Shown: piece by piece, positions 55,914 to 62,484 of the stretch | Position numbering within the stretch: the stretch's first letter is position 1 | Layout: every line of letters begins with the position of its first letter | DNA from: JAVBRA01 sp031548435 | GTDB lineage: Bacteria; Bacteroidota; Bacteroidia; Bacteroidales; Rikenellaceae | DNA length: 64,000 bases | Assembly (NCBI GenBank): GCA_031548435.1 | Contig: JAVBRA010000014.1 | Location: 62,001 to 126,000 of the forward strand | Direction of reading: 5' to 3' | Position numbers and translations under genes: made by a program | The notes under the pieces: generated by a model | The model's database searches: none | What the model saw: only the letters and a program-made list of their open reading frames with translations | What the model was told of the DNA's origin: nothing

Positions 55914-56206
55914 CTCTTGCAGGGTTTGTTATGTTAAATAGAATGCGGGCAGAAAGATATTTTTGCAACGCCGCTCTCTTGACGCGTCTGTCAAAACATC
56001 CCATTCCGCCGTTATGAATTTGTCCAGGAAAAATGCCAACGGAACGACGATTACACAAAGAACGTGATCTAAAAAATCCAGGGCAAAAACAAGAATGGGG
56101 AATGCCAATAAACATTTACTTAACATAATACCGAGTGTAATTTACAGCGCAATATAATTGATTTACAGAACGTTAGTTTAAATTTTAACTAACTAACTGT
56201 AAACCA
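55914..56206. promoter_or_regulatory. Early control region with inverted and direct repeats
   Basis: This AT-rich stretch between the repressor and the early genes contains TTATGTTAAAT (55929-55939, identical to the E. coli dif XerD arm), a related arm on the other strand near 56118-56128, direct repeats of ATTTACAG at 56139 and 56161, and a large inverted repeat at 56162-56203. No clear TAnnTTTG box is seen. It probably holds the lytic promoter and possibly the attachment site. Confidence 0.55.
56162..56203. repeat. Bipartite inverted repeat upstream of the early genes
   Basis: TTTACAG-AAC-GTTAGTT and AACTAAC-TAA-CTGTAAA face each other across TAAATTTT: two 7-bp arms on each side with symmetric 3-base interruptions. 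It ends 3 bases before the first early ATG, so it can act as an operator, a ribosome-site hairpin or a ssDNA structure. Confidence 0.8.
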
Positions 56207-56584
56207 ATGAGAAAACTTCCAGTAGTAACATTAGTATCTAAGCCTGAACCCGAACCCCGAAAGCGGGGTAGGGGAAACTACCCATCACCTTACGCAACTT
56301 TTGAAATTGGCCAACCCTATCGGGTTATGTCGTTTTCGCGGCTTTGTATCCCTGTTATCCGAGGCCCTCTCGGATATTATTATCGGTTAGACTTAGAGCA
56401 TTTAAAATTTGTAAATCTCACCTTTGCTGTAGGGGATTACGTTTATATCTTCAATCCGAGCGGAAAGGTTGGTAAACCGCAAAGGATTTCTGCGTACGAT
56501 TCCTCGCAACGCAAGTATTTAGTAAAAGATCAGTACTATTTCGCGAAACAGTTAACGCTTGCGAGCCATGTTTACAAGCGTTAA
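56207..56584 (+). CDS. Early phage protein A, 125 aa (paralogue of the next gene)
   Basis: A basic protein with a Pro-Arg-rich N-terminus (EPEPRKRGRGNYPSP), then a small beta-rich domain from about residue 37. The domain has IGQPYRVM, a -F-x-V-GDYVYIF strand pair and a QYYFAKQL end. The same layout occurs in the following protein, so the two are duplicates. No known family is recognised. A small beta-barrel nucleic-acid-binding role is possible but unproven. It is the first gene after the control region. Confidence 0.75.
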   Translation: MRKLPVVTLVSKPEPEPRKRGRGNYPSPYATFEIGQPYRVMSFSRLCIPVIRGPLGYYYRLDLEHLKFVNLTFAVGDYVYIFNPSGKVGKPQRISAYDSSQRKYLVKDQYYFAKQLTLASHVYKR

Positions 56585-56918
56585 CAAAATCGCGTATCTG
56601 ACTGATTGTAAAAATGGTACAATAGGTCAACCCTTCCGGGTCATCTGTGAGGACGGAAAAAAATCCGTTCTTCGGATGTTCGAGCGCTTTATTATTGTTT
56701 CATTTTTCAAGGTTGTTCCCTGTGAAAAATACCGCTTCGCCATCGGCGACGATATTTTTATACAGGGGGCAACCTCTTTTTATTTGGGGACGATTTCCCA
56801 CGTTGACGGGCATAACTACCATTTCACGGACGGCAAGCGGTTCCCGGTTGCCCAACTCCACGCCCGCGGCGAACTCCTTAGTATCCCGAATCCAAACCTC
56901 AAAAACATAAATCTATGA
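56568..56918 (+). CDS. Early phage protein B, 116 aa
   Basis: The ATG at 56568 overlaps the end of the previous gene by 17 bases; a TTG at 56559 is the alternative. The domain IGQPFRVI, RFAIGDDIFI, the GxISHVDGHNYHF strand and RFPVAQLHARGEL align with the same parts of protein A (IGQPYRVM, TFAVGDYVYI, YFAKQLTLASHV). It lacks the Arg-rich N-terminus. The function is unknown. Confidence 0.75.
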   Translation: MFTSVNKIAYLTDCKNGTIGQPFRVICEDGKKSVLRMFERFIIVSFFKVVPCEKYRFAIGDDIFIQGATSFYLGTISHVDGHNYHFTDGKRFPVAQLHARGELLSIPNPNLKNINL

Positions 56919-57232
56919 ATCAAAAATTATTGATGCCCCTCGCTGGGGCGGTTGTCTGCACGTTCGCAGGGTACAGCCAAACGAGTGGTACGCTGATCGT
57001 GCCGGTATACCGTATCATTCAGCGCGGCGAAAGCAGTACATGTATTCTGATCGACGAGGCCCCGGTGTGGATCAAAAACGATTTACTGGTTGGCGTGCGT
57101 GTTCCTTACGCCACCGGTGAGCAGATCGTGCGCGGTGGCAAGGTGACCCGGGTAACGGGCATCATGGATACATCCATGTACACCACCGCCGAAGTGATCG
57201 ACCTCTCCCCGGTATTACTCTCAATCATTTGA
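56915..57232 (+). CDS. Phage protein, 105 aa, possibly exported
   Basis: The start overlaps the previous stop by 4 bases (ATGA). The first 22 residues (MNQKLLMPLAGAVVCTFAGYSQ) look like a signal peptide. The rest is a small beta-rich domain (YRIIQRGESSTCILIDEAP, RVTGIMDTSMYTTAEV). No family is recognised. Confidence 0.7.
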   Translation: MNQKLLMPLAGAVVCTFAGYSQTSGTLIVPVYRIIQRGESSTCILIDEAPVWIKNDLLVGVRVPYATGEQIVRGGKVTRVTGIMDTSMYTTAEVIDLSPVLLSII

Positions 57233-57234
57233 CC

Positions 57235-57522
57235 ATGAAAACACTACGATTGAACGTTTCTGCCGAACGCTTCGGCATGCTGATCAACGGCGTAGCCAAT
57301 GAACTGTATTTGACTCCCTCACCGTATTGGGCCGGGCTTGTAGGCCAACAATACCACGAAGTAATGGTTATCAATGGGGTGGGGGTGAACCGCCCCGCAG
57401 CCTTTTACCTGTTCTCTTCCGCCAGCGTGTCGATCGGCGACCCGGCACAGGGTGCGCCCGATCATCACGTAATTGTTGTACGCCTGGGCGAACTATGCGG
57501 CATTCATGGCTGCGCATTTTAA
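57235..57522 (+). CDS. ASCH-like domain protein
   Basis: With the ATG at 57235 the protein has 95 residues. The pattern MKTLRLNVSAERFGMLINGV...E...YW, then VMVINGVG and a final HHVIVVRLGEL, matches the beta-barrel ASCH/PUA-like proteins common in Bacteroidetes phages (L-x-L-x-x-x-[WY]F-x-x-I-x-x-G-x-K-x-x-E-x-R). The Lys and Arg of the usual GxKxxExR motif are missing, so RNA binding or catalysis may be lost. The match is by motif memory only. Confidence 0.55.
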   Translation: MKTLRLNVSAERFGMLINGVANELYLTPSPYWAGLVGQQYHEVMVINGVGVNRPAAFYLFSSASVSIGDPAQGAPDHHVIVVRLGELCGIHGCAF

Positions 57523-57546
57523 TTAAAAACCTTAAAACAAATTGTT

Positions 57547-57777
57547 ATGAACAATCAGAGAAGAAAAGAAATCGCAGAGATCAGCGAAGAAATTGAGGCG
57601 ATAAAAGCCCGGTTAGAATCGGTTCTCGAAGAGGAACAGGAAGCCTACGATAATCTACCTGAAGGCATTCAGGACAGCGATAGGGGAGAGCGCATGAGTG
57701 AGGCAATTTCTTCGCTCGAAAACGCCCTTTACGATTTTGATACGATTGTCGAAAATCTGTCAGAAGCACAGCAATAA
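57547..57777 (+). CDS. Small coiled-coil phage protein
   Basis: A 76-residue acidic, all-helical protein (MNNQRRKEIAEISEEIEAI...; LPEGIQDSDRGERM; AISSLENALYDFDTIVENL). It is the short coiled-coil type often seen in Bacteroidetes plasmids and phages, with the conserved LPE.....S.RGE hinge between two helices. The function is unknown. A 24-base A-rich leader precedes it. Confidence 0.8.
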   Translation: MNNQRRKEIAEISEEIEAIKARLESVLEEEQEAYDNLPEGIQDSDRGERMSEAISSLENALYDFDTIVENLSEAQQ

Positions 57778-57781
57778 CGCT

Positions 57782-57877
57782 ATGGCCGACATCCTCGCAA
57801 ACCTAATCATCGCGGCCGCGCTTCTTGCCCCGGCAATGATCGTTACCCGCATCATTTCAAACCTCAAAAACAAATAG
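57782..57877 (+). CDS. Tiny membrane peptide, 31 aa
   Basis: ATG at 57782 to TAG at 57877 encodes one hydrophobic helix (about residues 5-21, LANLIIAAALLAPAM) followed by a basic tail (SNLKNK). It starts 4 bases after the coiled-coil gene and ends 2 bases before the next ATG. The tight spacing supports translation. Confidence 0.6.
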   Translation: MADILANLIIAAALLAPAMIVTRIISNLKNK

Positions 57878-57879
57878 CC

Positions 57880-58299
57880 ATGAACTACGAACTGAGGGCC
57901 CCCGAGCCGGGCCGCCCGTGTTGGATCAACCCGAGTTTTGCCGGTATCTACACCCACACCCGGATCAAGCCGTACAAACCTTATCTGTGCGCCGACATCT
58001 ACGACCGCGACGGCAAACGCTACATTGACCTGCTCGCAAGCGCGGACGGCGATCTGCTTACCGTCCCGATGCACGACTTCCTGTTTTGCCCGTGCAAATT
58101 CCACCTGTGGCAAGCGGTCAAGGTGTGGAGCCCGAAGATGCGGCAGCACTCCCGCCCGATGCGGATCGTGGACTACATGAGCCACGGCTATCTGCTTGAA
58201 AACGGGATGCATTGCCAACCGAACCAGCTGACCCCGGTAGAGGGCTACGCCGACCCGGTGCCGGTGGAAACCACCACGCAAACCGCCTTGTTACTATAG
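57880..58299 (+). CDS. Phage hypothetical protein, 139 aa
   Basis: A soluble protein rich in Pro, Tyr and Cys, with YKPYLCADIYDRDGKRYIDLL and DFLFCPCKFHLW segments. No family is recognised. It is tightly spaced after the 31-residue peptide, and its codon use is consistent across the gene, supporting a real protein. Confidence 0.72.
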   Translation: MNYELRAPEPGRPCWINPSFAGIYTHTRIKPYKPYLCADIYDRDGKRYIDLLASADGDLLTVPMHDFLFCPCKFHLWQAVKVWSPKMRQHSRPMRIVDYMSHGYLLENGMHCQPNQLTPVEGYADPVPVETTTQTALLL

Positions 58300-58320
58300 G
58301 CGAAACTTATCATTTTACCC

Positions 58321-58358
58321 GATATCACCCCCCATGCGCGCCGAGCTCGCGCGATATC
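58321..58358. repeat. GC-rich hairpin flanked by GATATC (candidate replication origin)
   Basis: CGCGC-C-GAG and CTC-GCGCG (58337-58353) form a strong hairpin with one bulged base. GATATC lies on both sides (58321-58326 and 58353-58358). It sits in the non-coding gap 340 bases before rep, a plausible place for a rolling-circle double-strand origin. Confidence 0.5.
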
Positions 58359-58374
58359 CATAAGCAAAACCTAT

Positions 58375-58683
58375 ATGACCACTCACCAACTGGCCAACGA
58401 CTTCTACAATCTGCTTCACGCCGCAACCAAAATCCCGCGAGTGCATTTCGACCACTTGCGGGACATCGGCGTGATCACCGACAAGCGGATGTTTTACGCT
58501 TTGATCTACGACCGCTACGAGTGCTACCTCGAAGACGGCGAACGCCCCACGGACGCGATGACCTTTTGCGCCGAGGATTTCTGCGTCTCCGAAAGGACGG
58601 CCCAAAGGGCTATCTACGACACCCGTAGGAAAGTTGCTACCTATGGTCTTGATTATATCTTATATTCCGGATTACCCTACTAA
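58375..58683 (+). CDS. Phage HTH-like protein, 102 aa
   Basis: A small protein with a probable helix-turn-helix in its second half (FCVSERTAQRAIYDTRRK) after an acidic region. It resembles plasmid/phage winged-helix proteins placed upstream of rep, but I cannot assign a family. It ends 12 bases before rep. Confidence 0.72.
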   Translation: MTTHQLANDFYNLLHAATKIPRVHFDHLRDIGVITDKRMFYALIYDRYECYLEDGERPTDAMTFCAEDFCVSERTAQRAIYDTRRKVATYGLDYILYSGLPY

Positions 58684-58695
58684 CCCGATCCGCTA

Positions 58696-59883
58696 ATGTC
58701 CGCAATTCCATTCAGTTACGAAGATTACCATCTGCAAGTGAGACAGGATTTCATGCTCTCGGCCATCCCGAAATACATACAGGAACACATCGAGAGCATC
58801 CGCACCTCGTTTGAGATGATCAAGGAGTACGTGATCAAGCCCCGATGGTACACCCAATTCATCGAACGGCTCCAAGAGGGTAGGGAAGCGGCCAACGCGA
58901 CCGGCTTCCGGCTGACTTCGCGAAGCAAACAACGTGTTCGCGCCGCTTCCTACTCCCTGTTTCTGTCATCGGAGTACATGATCCGGGAAAACCTCCGCTT
59001 TGTGACGTTCACGTTTCCCGATCTCCCGGCCACGCTCAAGAAGTTGAGCAAGCCGCAACAGGACAAAGCGTTACACAAAATATTTCTGAAATTCCTCGAC
59101 AACGAGCGCAAGAACTATGGCCTGCTTAAATGGGTGTGGGTCAACGAACTGCAAACCGAAACCCAAAGAAACGTATTACACTATCATTCACTTTTCAGCT
59201 ATGAAAAAACTCCTGACTATTATTTGCTTAATCTGCGGTTTATTAACCATTTGCGCCGCAATGGGTTTGATATTTTCGCTTATTTTTTCCGTGATCGCCG
59301 GTTTACTGCGCACCGCCAAGAGGTTGTTAAACTGCTTGAAAAAAGCGATTACAACACGTTTTCGGCAAACCGTGATTATACACGATATCAACTAACCACG
59401 GAGATCGACCCCCGAACGGGGCAACCCCAAAAGGTGTCGATCTTCTTTCAACCCGTGGACATCGAAAAACCCAAGGCCGATAACATCGGCAAAGTGTCCT
59501 CGTACCTCTCCAAGTACATCAGCAAGGCCGAGGACGGCGAAAGAGTATGCTGCCGCCGGTTCGGCTGCTCTCGCGGCCTTGTCCCGAAGCGGGAAGAAAT
59601 TTTCAAAGATTTTTCCAAAAAAGATTTGTTGCAGATTTTCTCCATGCAGAAAAAAAGCGATGTTTTGGCAGGGAAACACCCGTTTTTTGAAGTGCCGCCA
59701 AAGGACAAGAACGGCGAGATTGTCAAGGAGTTACCCTCGACTTTCATCTACCCGCCGAAGTGGGAGATTTGGAACACTATAATCAATTTTCCTAATAAAC
59801 TATGCCAAAATTTTGGCAAAAATATGGCTCAACTGGGGTATATGTTTGCATCAGAATCAAGCGCTATGATTTTACAGATTTAA
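58696..59883 (+). CDS. HUH rolling-circle replication initiator (Rep)
   Basis: A 395-residue replication initiator of the type found in small ssDNA phages and proviruses. Motif I is FVTFTFP at 102-108, motif II is the HUH motif HYH at 162-164, and motif III is YLSKYISK with Y270 as the likely nicking tyrosine (Y274 is a second candidate). The protein would nick the plus strand at the origin and stay covalently attached. The DNA encoding about residues 170-232 is AT-rich and contains a nested membrane-protein ORF in another frame. Confidence 0.88.
   Translation: MSAIPFSYEDYHLQVRQDFMLSAIPKYIQEHIESIRTSFEMIKEYVIKPRWYTQFIERLQEGREAANATGFRLTSRSKQRVRAASYSLFLSSEYMIRENLRFVTFTFPDLPATLKKLSKPQQDKALHKIFLKFLDNERKNYGLLKWVWVNELQTETQRNVLHYHSLFSYEKTPDYYLLNLRFINHLRRNGFDIFAYFFRDRRFTAHRQEVVKLLEKSDYNTFSANRDYTRYQLTTEIDPRTGQPQKVSIFFQPVDIEKPKADNIGKVSSYLSKYISKAEDGERVCCRRFGCSRGLVPKREEIFKDFSKKDLLQIFSMQKKSDVLAGKHPFFEVPPKDKNGEIVKELPSTFIYPPKWEIWNTIINFPNKLCQNFGKNMAQLGYMFASESSAMILQI
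59201..59395 (+). CDS. Nested hydrophobic ORF inside rep (possible lysis-type protein)
   Basis: A 64-residue frame, shifted from rep, starts with the ATG at 59201. It encodes MKKLLTIICLICGLLTIC followed by a second hydrophobic stretch (about 20-37) and a strongly basic tail (RTAKRLLNCLKKAITTRFRQ). No ribosome-binding site is obvious. The hydrophobicity may be a by-product of T-rich sequence, so it is listed with low confidence. Confidence 0.3.
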   Translation: MKKLLTIICLICGLLTICAAMGLIFSLIFSVIAGLLRTAKRLLNCLKKAITTRFRQTVIIHDIN

Positions 59884-59924
59884 CCAAACCAAATTATTTA
59901 TTAACCATTTAAAATTAAAACGTT

Positions 59925-60728
59925 ATGAATCTTTACAAAAGCAATCAGAATGCCCGCCTTGCAGTCACGAACGACTGCTATGCGCTGTTGTTCGATGTGA
60001 CTAAAACCACGGGTACGGACACGCTCGGCGAATTTTTCGCCTCCGACACGCTCAACTACTCGTTGCAGTCATCCAACAGTAACGGCGTGAGTTACGCCAG
60101 TAACACGCCGCTTGGCTTCATGGCCATGTACCCGACTGTAAACAGCGGTTTTGTGAAAGCATTCCGCACGGCGGGCAAGATCACGCGCGTTGTGTTCCGT
60201 ATCGACGTCGGTCACGGCGGCGCGCTTCCGCTCACGGGCGACATGCAGTTGAACGTGGAAACCAACTTTAACGGGTTGGCCGCTAGCGCCGGATCGCTCA
60301 AGATCGACTGCATCAGCGCCGACCGCTCACCGATCCTCATCCAGTACGCTTACAACAAAGTCGATGCAGGCACACAGCGCACGCTTGACGTGAGCAATGC
60401 CGTTGCGATGGTTATTCCGGCCATTTCCGGTACGATCCTCGACATTACCACGGATGAGGGGCTGACCTATCGCCAGAGCATCGAAGCTCTGCAAGCCGCT
60501 TCTCAGGCGATCAATGAGGTTTCGGTTGTGTACGGTGTGGCCGCAACTAAAAAGGTGTACCTACCCGGCATCACTGCACCCGTATCGGTCGCTTCGTTCA
60601 AGGGCGAAGATGTGATTTGCGGCGGTGAGGGCTTCGTTGTTCTCGGCGTGTCGCGCTTTACCCGCATCAGTATTTCGTCGACAGACAACAGCGGCGTACT
60701 GGTAGTTACCCCCGTACAGGTAGCATAA
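59925..60728 (+). CDS. Probable major capsid protein
   Basis: A 267-residue protein without signal peptide or membrane segment, beta-rich, with low Cys and many Gly, Ser, Thr, Val and Asn. It follows rep by 41 bases behind a very A/T-rich leader (AAAATTAAAACGTT), a hallmark of highly expressed Bacteroidetes genes. It is the largest non-enzymatic protein in the structural half. FLiP-type phages have a double-jelly-roll coat protein of about this size, but I cannot see that fold in the sequence alone. Confidence 0.65.
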   Translation: MNLYKSNQNARLAVTNDCYALLFDVTKTTGTDTLGEFFASDTLNYSLQSSNSNGVSYASNTPLGFMAMYPTVNSGFVKAFRTAGKITRVVFRIDVGHGGALPLTGDMQLNVETNFNGLAASAGSLKIDCISADRSPILIQYAYNKVDAGTQRTLDVSNAVAMVIPAISGTILDITTDEGLTYRQSIEALQAASQAINEVSVVYGVAATKKVYLPGITAPVSVASFKGEDVICGGEGFVVLGVSRFTRISISSTDNSGVLVVTPVQVA

Positions 60729-60751
60729 CCTAACCCCTCAAAATTTTAATT

Positions 60752-61414
60752 ATGAGTTGGTTAGGTAATGTATTCAAGAGCATCGGCAGCGGCGTAAAAA
60801 GCGCCGTTAAGGCCGTGGGGAACGTCGCAAAAAAGGCGGCAGCCCCCGTTCTCGGGGCTGTCGGAACGCTGGTAGGCGGCCCCCTTGGGGCAACCGTCGG
60901 CGCGGCGGTCGGTAAATTGATCAGCACAGGTACGAAAAAAAAGGCTTCCAAGAATGACAAGGAGATAGAAGAGGCCACGGACAGCATGCAGTACCCGTTG
61001 CAGTATCAGTATTCCGGAGGGAATTACGGAGACAATTTTAATCCGTATTCCGGCACTCCCATCCTGTACGACACGTACAGCGCGGATATTAACGACCGGC
61101 CAGACCCGAACGCCACCGCTGTAGGAATTGCAACACAGCGCGCTTTGTCTTCTGTCAACACCACGCCGGCCAACAAGATTGATTGGCAGACTCTCGGCCT
61201 TGGCGTTCTTGGCGTGGCAAAGGACAGTATTCCTGCCGTGGGCAACGTGTTCAATAAGATCGACAGCGCGGCGGCGCATAGTTCATTTTTGCCGCAGACA
61301 GCGGATGCGATCGAAGCGCAGGCCGGAAGCAAGTTGAAAAAGGCTCTGCCGTGGGTTATCGGCGGCATTGTCGGGATCATCGGCTTGACCGTTTTGTTAA
61401 CCCGTAAAAGATAG
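60752..61414 (+). CDS. Putative virion membrane/DNA-delivery protein
   Basis: A 220-residue protein. The N-terminus is a long Gly/Ala/Lys-rich amphipathic segment (SIGSGVKSAVKAVGNVAKKA, then a hydrophobic AVGTLVGGPLGATVGAAVGKL), the middle is Tyr/Asn-rich and polar, and the C-terminus is a membrane helix (about 198-216) ending TRKR. This layout resembles pilot or penetration proteins of small icosahedral phages. Inferred from layout and position after the coat gene. Confidence 0.6.
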   Translation: MSWLGNVFKSIGSGVKSAVKAVGNVAKKAAAPVLGAVGTLVGGPLGATVGAAVGKLISTGTKKKASKNDKEIEEATDSMQYPLQYQYSGGNYGDNFNPYSGTPILYDTYSADINDRPDPNATAVGIATQRALSSVNTTPANKIDWQTLGLGVLGVAKDSIPAVGNVFNKIDSAAAHSSFLPQTADAIEAQAGSKLKKALPWVIGGIVGIIGLTVLLTRKR

Positions 61415-61419
61415 TTGTT

Positions 61420-61647
61420 ATGAGAAGCTATTACCCAAGAATGAGGCGCAGATCGTCTTATTCGGTAACGGTTTATAACCGCTATGGCGATTATCTGTTT
61501 TCTCGTTTCGACGGTTTTTCAGGTATGAGCGATGTTCGATACTGGGTTTCGAATGAGTGTCGCCGACGGCGTGTCTCCGGTATGGTAGAAGTGAGTATTT
61601 CGAATGACTTCGGTTATTCTCGTAGCTTCCGAATGCGAACTTACTAA
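61420..61647 (+). CDS. Arg/Tyr-rich small basic protein
   Basis: A 75-residue protein with RRRSSYSVTVYNRYGDYLFSRF and CRRRRVSG; about one residue in five is Arg. It may bind packaged DNA or the inside of the capsid. It lies 5 bases after the previous gene. No family is recognised. Confidence 0.68.
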   Translation: MRSYYPRMRRRSSYSVTVYNRYGDYLFSRFDGFSGMSDVRYWVSNECRRRRVSGMVEVSISNDFGYSRSFRMRTY

Positions 61648-61658
61648 TCCTTAAAAAC

Positions 61659-61770
61659 ATGAACGCGCGCGAAGCGGCGTAGGCCAAAAAAGCGCGTTGG
61701 ATGGAGTGGCAGAACCGGAAAAACAAAAGCAATCATTTAACTATTAAACATTTAAGCGATGAAAGAAAAT
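61659..61770 (+). pseudogene. Small ORF interrupted by TAG
   Basis: ATG at 61659 is followed by six codons and an in-frame TAG (61680-61682). The same frame then continues with a basic, protein-like sequence (AKKARWMEWQNRKNKSNH) to TAA at 61770, overlapping the next start. It may be a broken gene, a readthrough site or chance. An internal ATG (61701) could start a 23-residue peptide. Confidence 0.4.
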
Positions 61771-62025
61771 AAGTTTATTAAGATCATGCTCCTTATTGGG
61801 GCGATCATCGGCGCATTGGCCGCATTCTTCGAAGTGTTCAAGGACAAGATCGGCGATTACCTCGACATGCTGCCCGAGGAACCCGATCCGAGCGAATACG
61901 CCCCCGTGGCCGATGGACTGAACGCCACCGGCGGCATCCCCGCAAACGAAGCCTTTGACAACCTGCCTGGAGAAGAGGTTGTTACCGTAGGTGGGAACGA
62001 AATCGGAGAGGAGGGTGAAGAATGA
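61759..62025 (+). CDS. Small membrane protein with acidic tail
   Basis: An 88-residue protein with an N-terminal membrane helix (about 7-24, IKIMLLIGAIIGALAAFF) and a very acidic, Pro/Gly-rich C-terminal part (LPEEPDPSEYAP, GEEVVTVGGNEIGEEGEE). It is probably a virion membrane or lysis-related protein. The stop overlaps the next start by 4 bases. Confidence 0.72.
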   Translation: MKENKFIKIMLLIGAIIGALAAFFEVFKDKIGDYLDMLPEEPDPSEYAPVADGLNATGGIPANEAFDNLPGEEVVTVGGNEIGEEGEE

Positions 62026-62243
62026 CCCCGATAAACATCCCCCCGGCTGTCGCGGACAGTCTTTCAAGCCTCGCCGGTGGCGGCCTCTACGTTGCCAACC
62101 AAGCCGCCACGACCGGCGGCGGTATCGAGGAACAAGCCGCGAACATGGTCGCAGTACTTGCTGTTTCGGTGGTCAGCCCGCTGATCACTCGGGGTATTAC
62201 GGCGGCGTTCAAGTTCCTGTTTGGCTGGCTCAAAAAGAAGTAA
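62022..62243 (+). CDS. Small membrane protein, 73 aa
   Basis: Gly/Ala-rich with a hydrophobic region at about 42-68 (VAVLAVSVVSPLITRGITAAFKFLFGWL) and a basic end (KKK). It overlaps the previous gene by ATGA and is a likely component of the internal lipid layer of the virion. Confidence 0.7.
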   Translation: MTPINIPPAVADSLSSLAGGGLYVANQAATTGGGIEEQAANMVAVLAVSVVSPLITRGITAAFKFLFGWLKKK

Positions 62244-62289
62244 TAACCACAAAATCAAATTATTAATCACAAAAAAAACAATTAAAGTT

Positions 62290-62481
62290 ATGGCAAGATG
62301 GTATAAACCCCGTAGGCGCGGTTATCGCAGCTACGGCAGGCGTTCCGGAGGAACGACCGTTGTAAAAGTATCCGCACCGCGCAGGCGCAAGAACAAAACG
62401 CTTAATACCGTGCTTACGGTGGCAGCAGTAGGCGCGGTGGCGTTCCTCGGTTGGAAGTTCTTGAAAAAGAAACAGGCGTAA
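62290..62481 (+). CDS. Arg-rich protein with C-terminal membrane helix
   Basis: The ATG at 62290 follows an A-rich leader and gives 63 residues; the frame extends upstream but has no better start. The first 37 residues are highly basic (RWYKPRRRGYRSYGRRSGG, APRRRKNK), followed by one membrane helix and KKKQA. A nucleic-acid-binding end tethered to a membrane fits a packaged ssDNA-membrane link. Confidence 0.72.
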   Translation: MARWYKPRRRGYRSYGRRSGGTTVVKVSAPRRRKNKTLNTVLTVAAVGAVAFLGWKFLKKKQA

Positions 62482-62484
62482 GCC

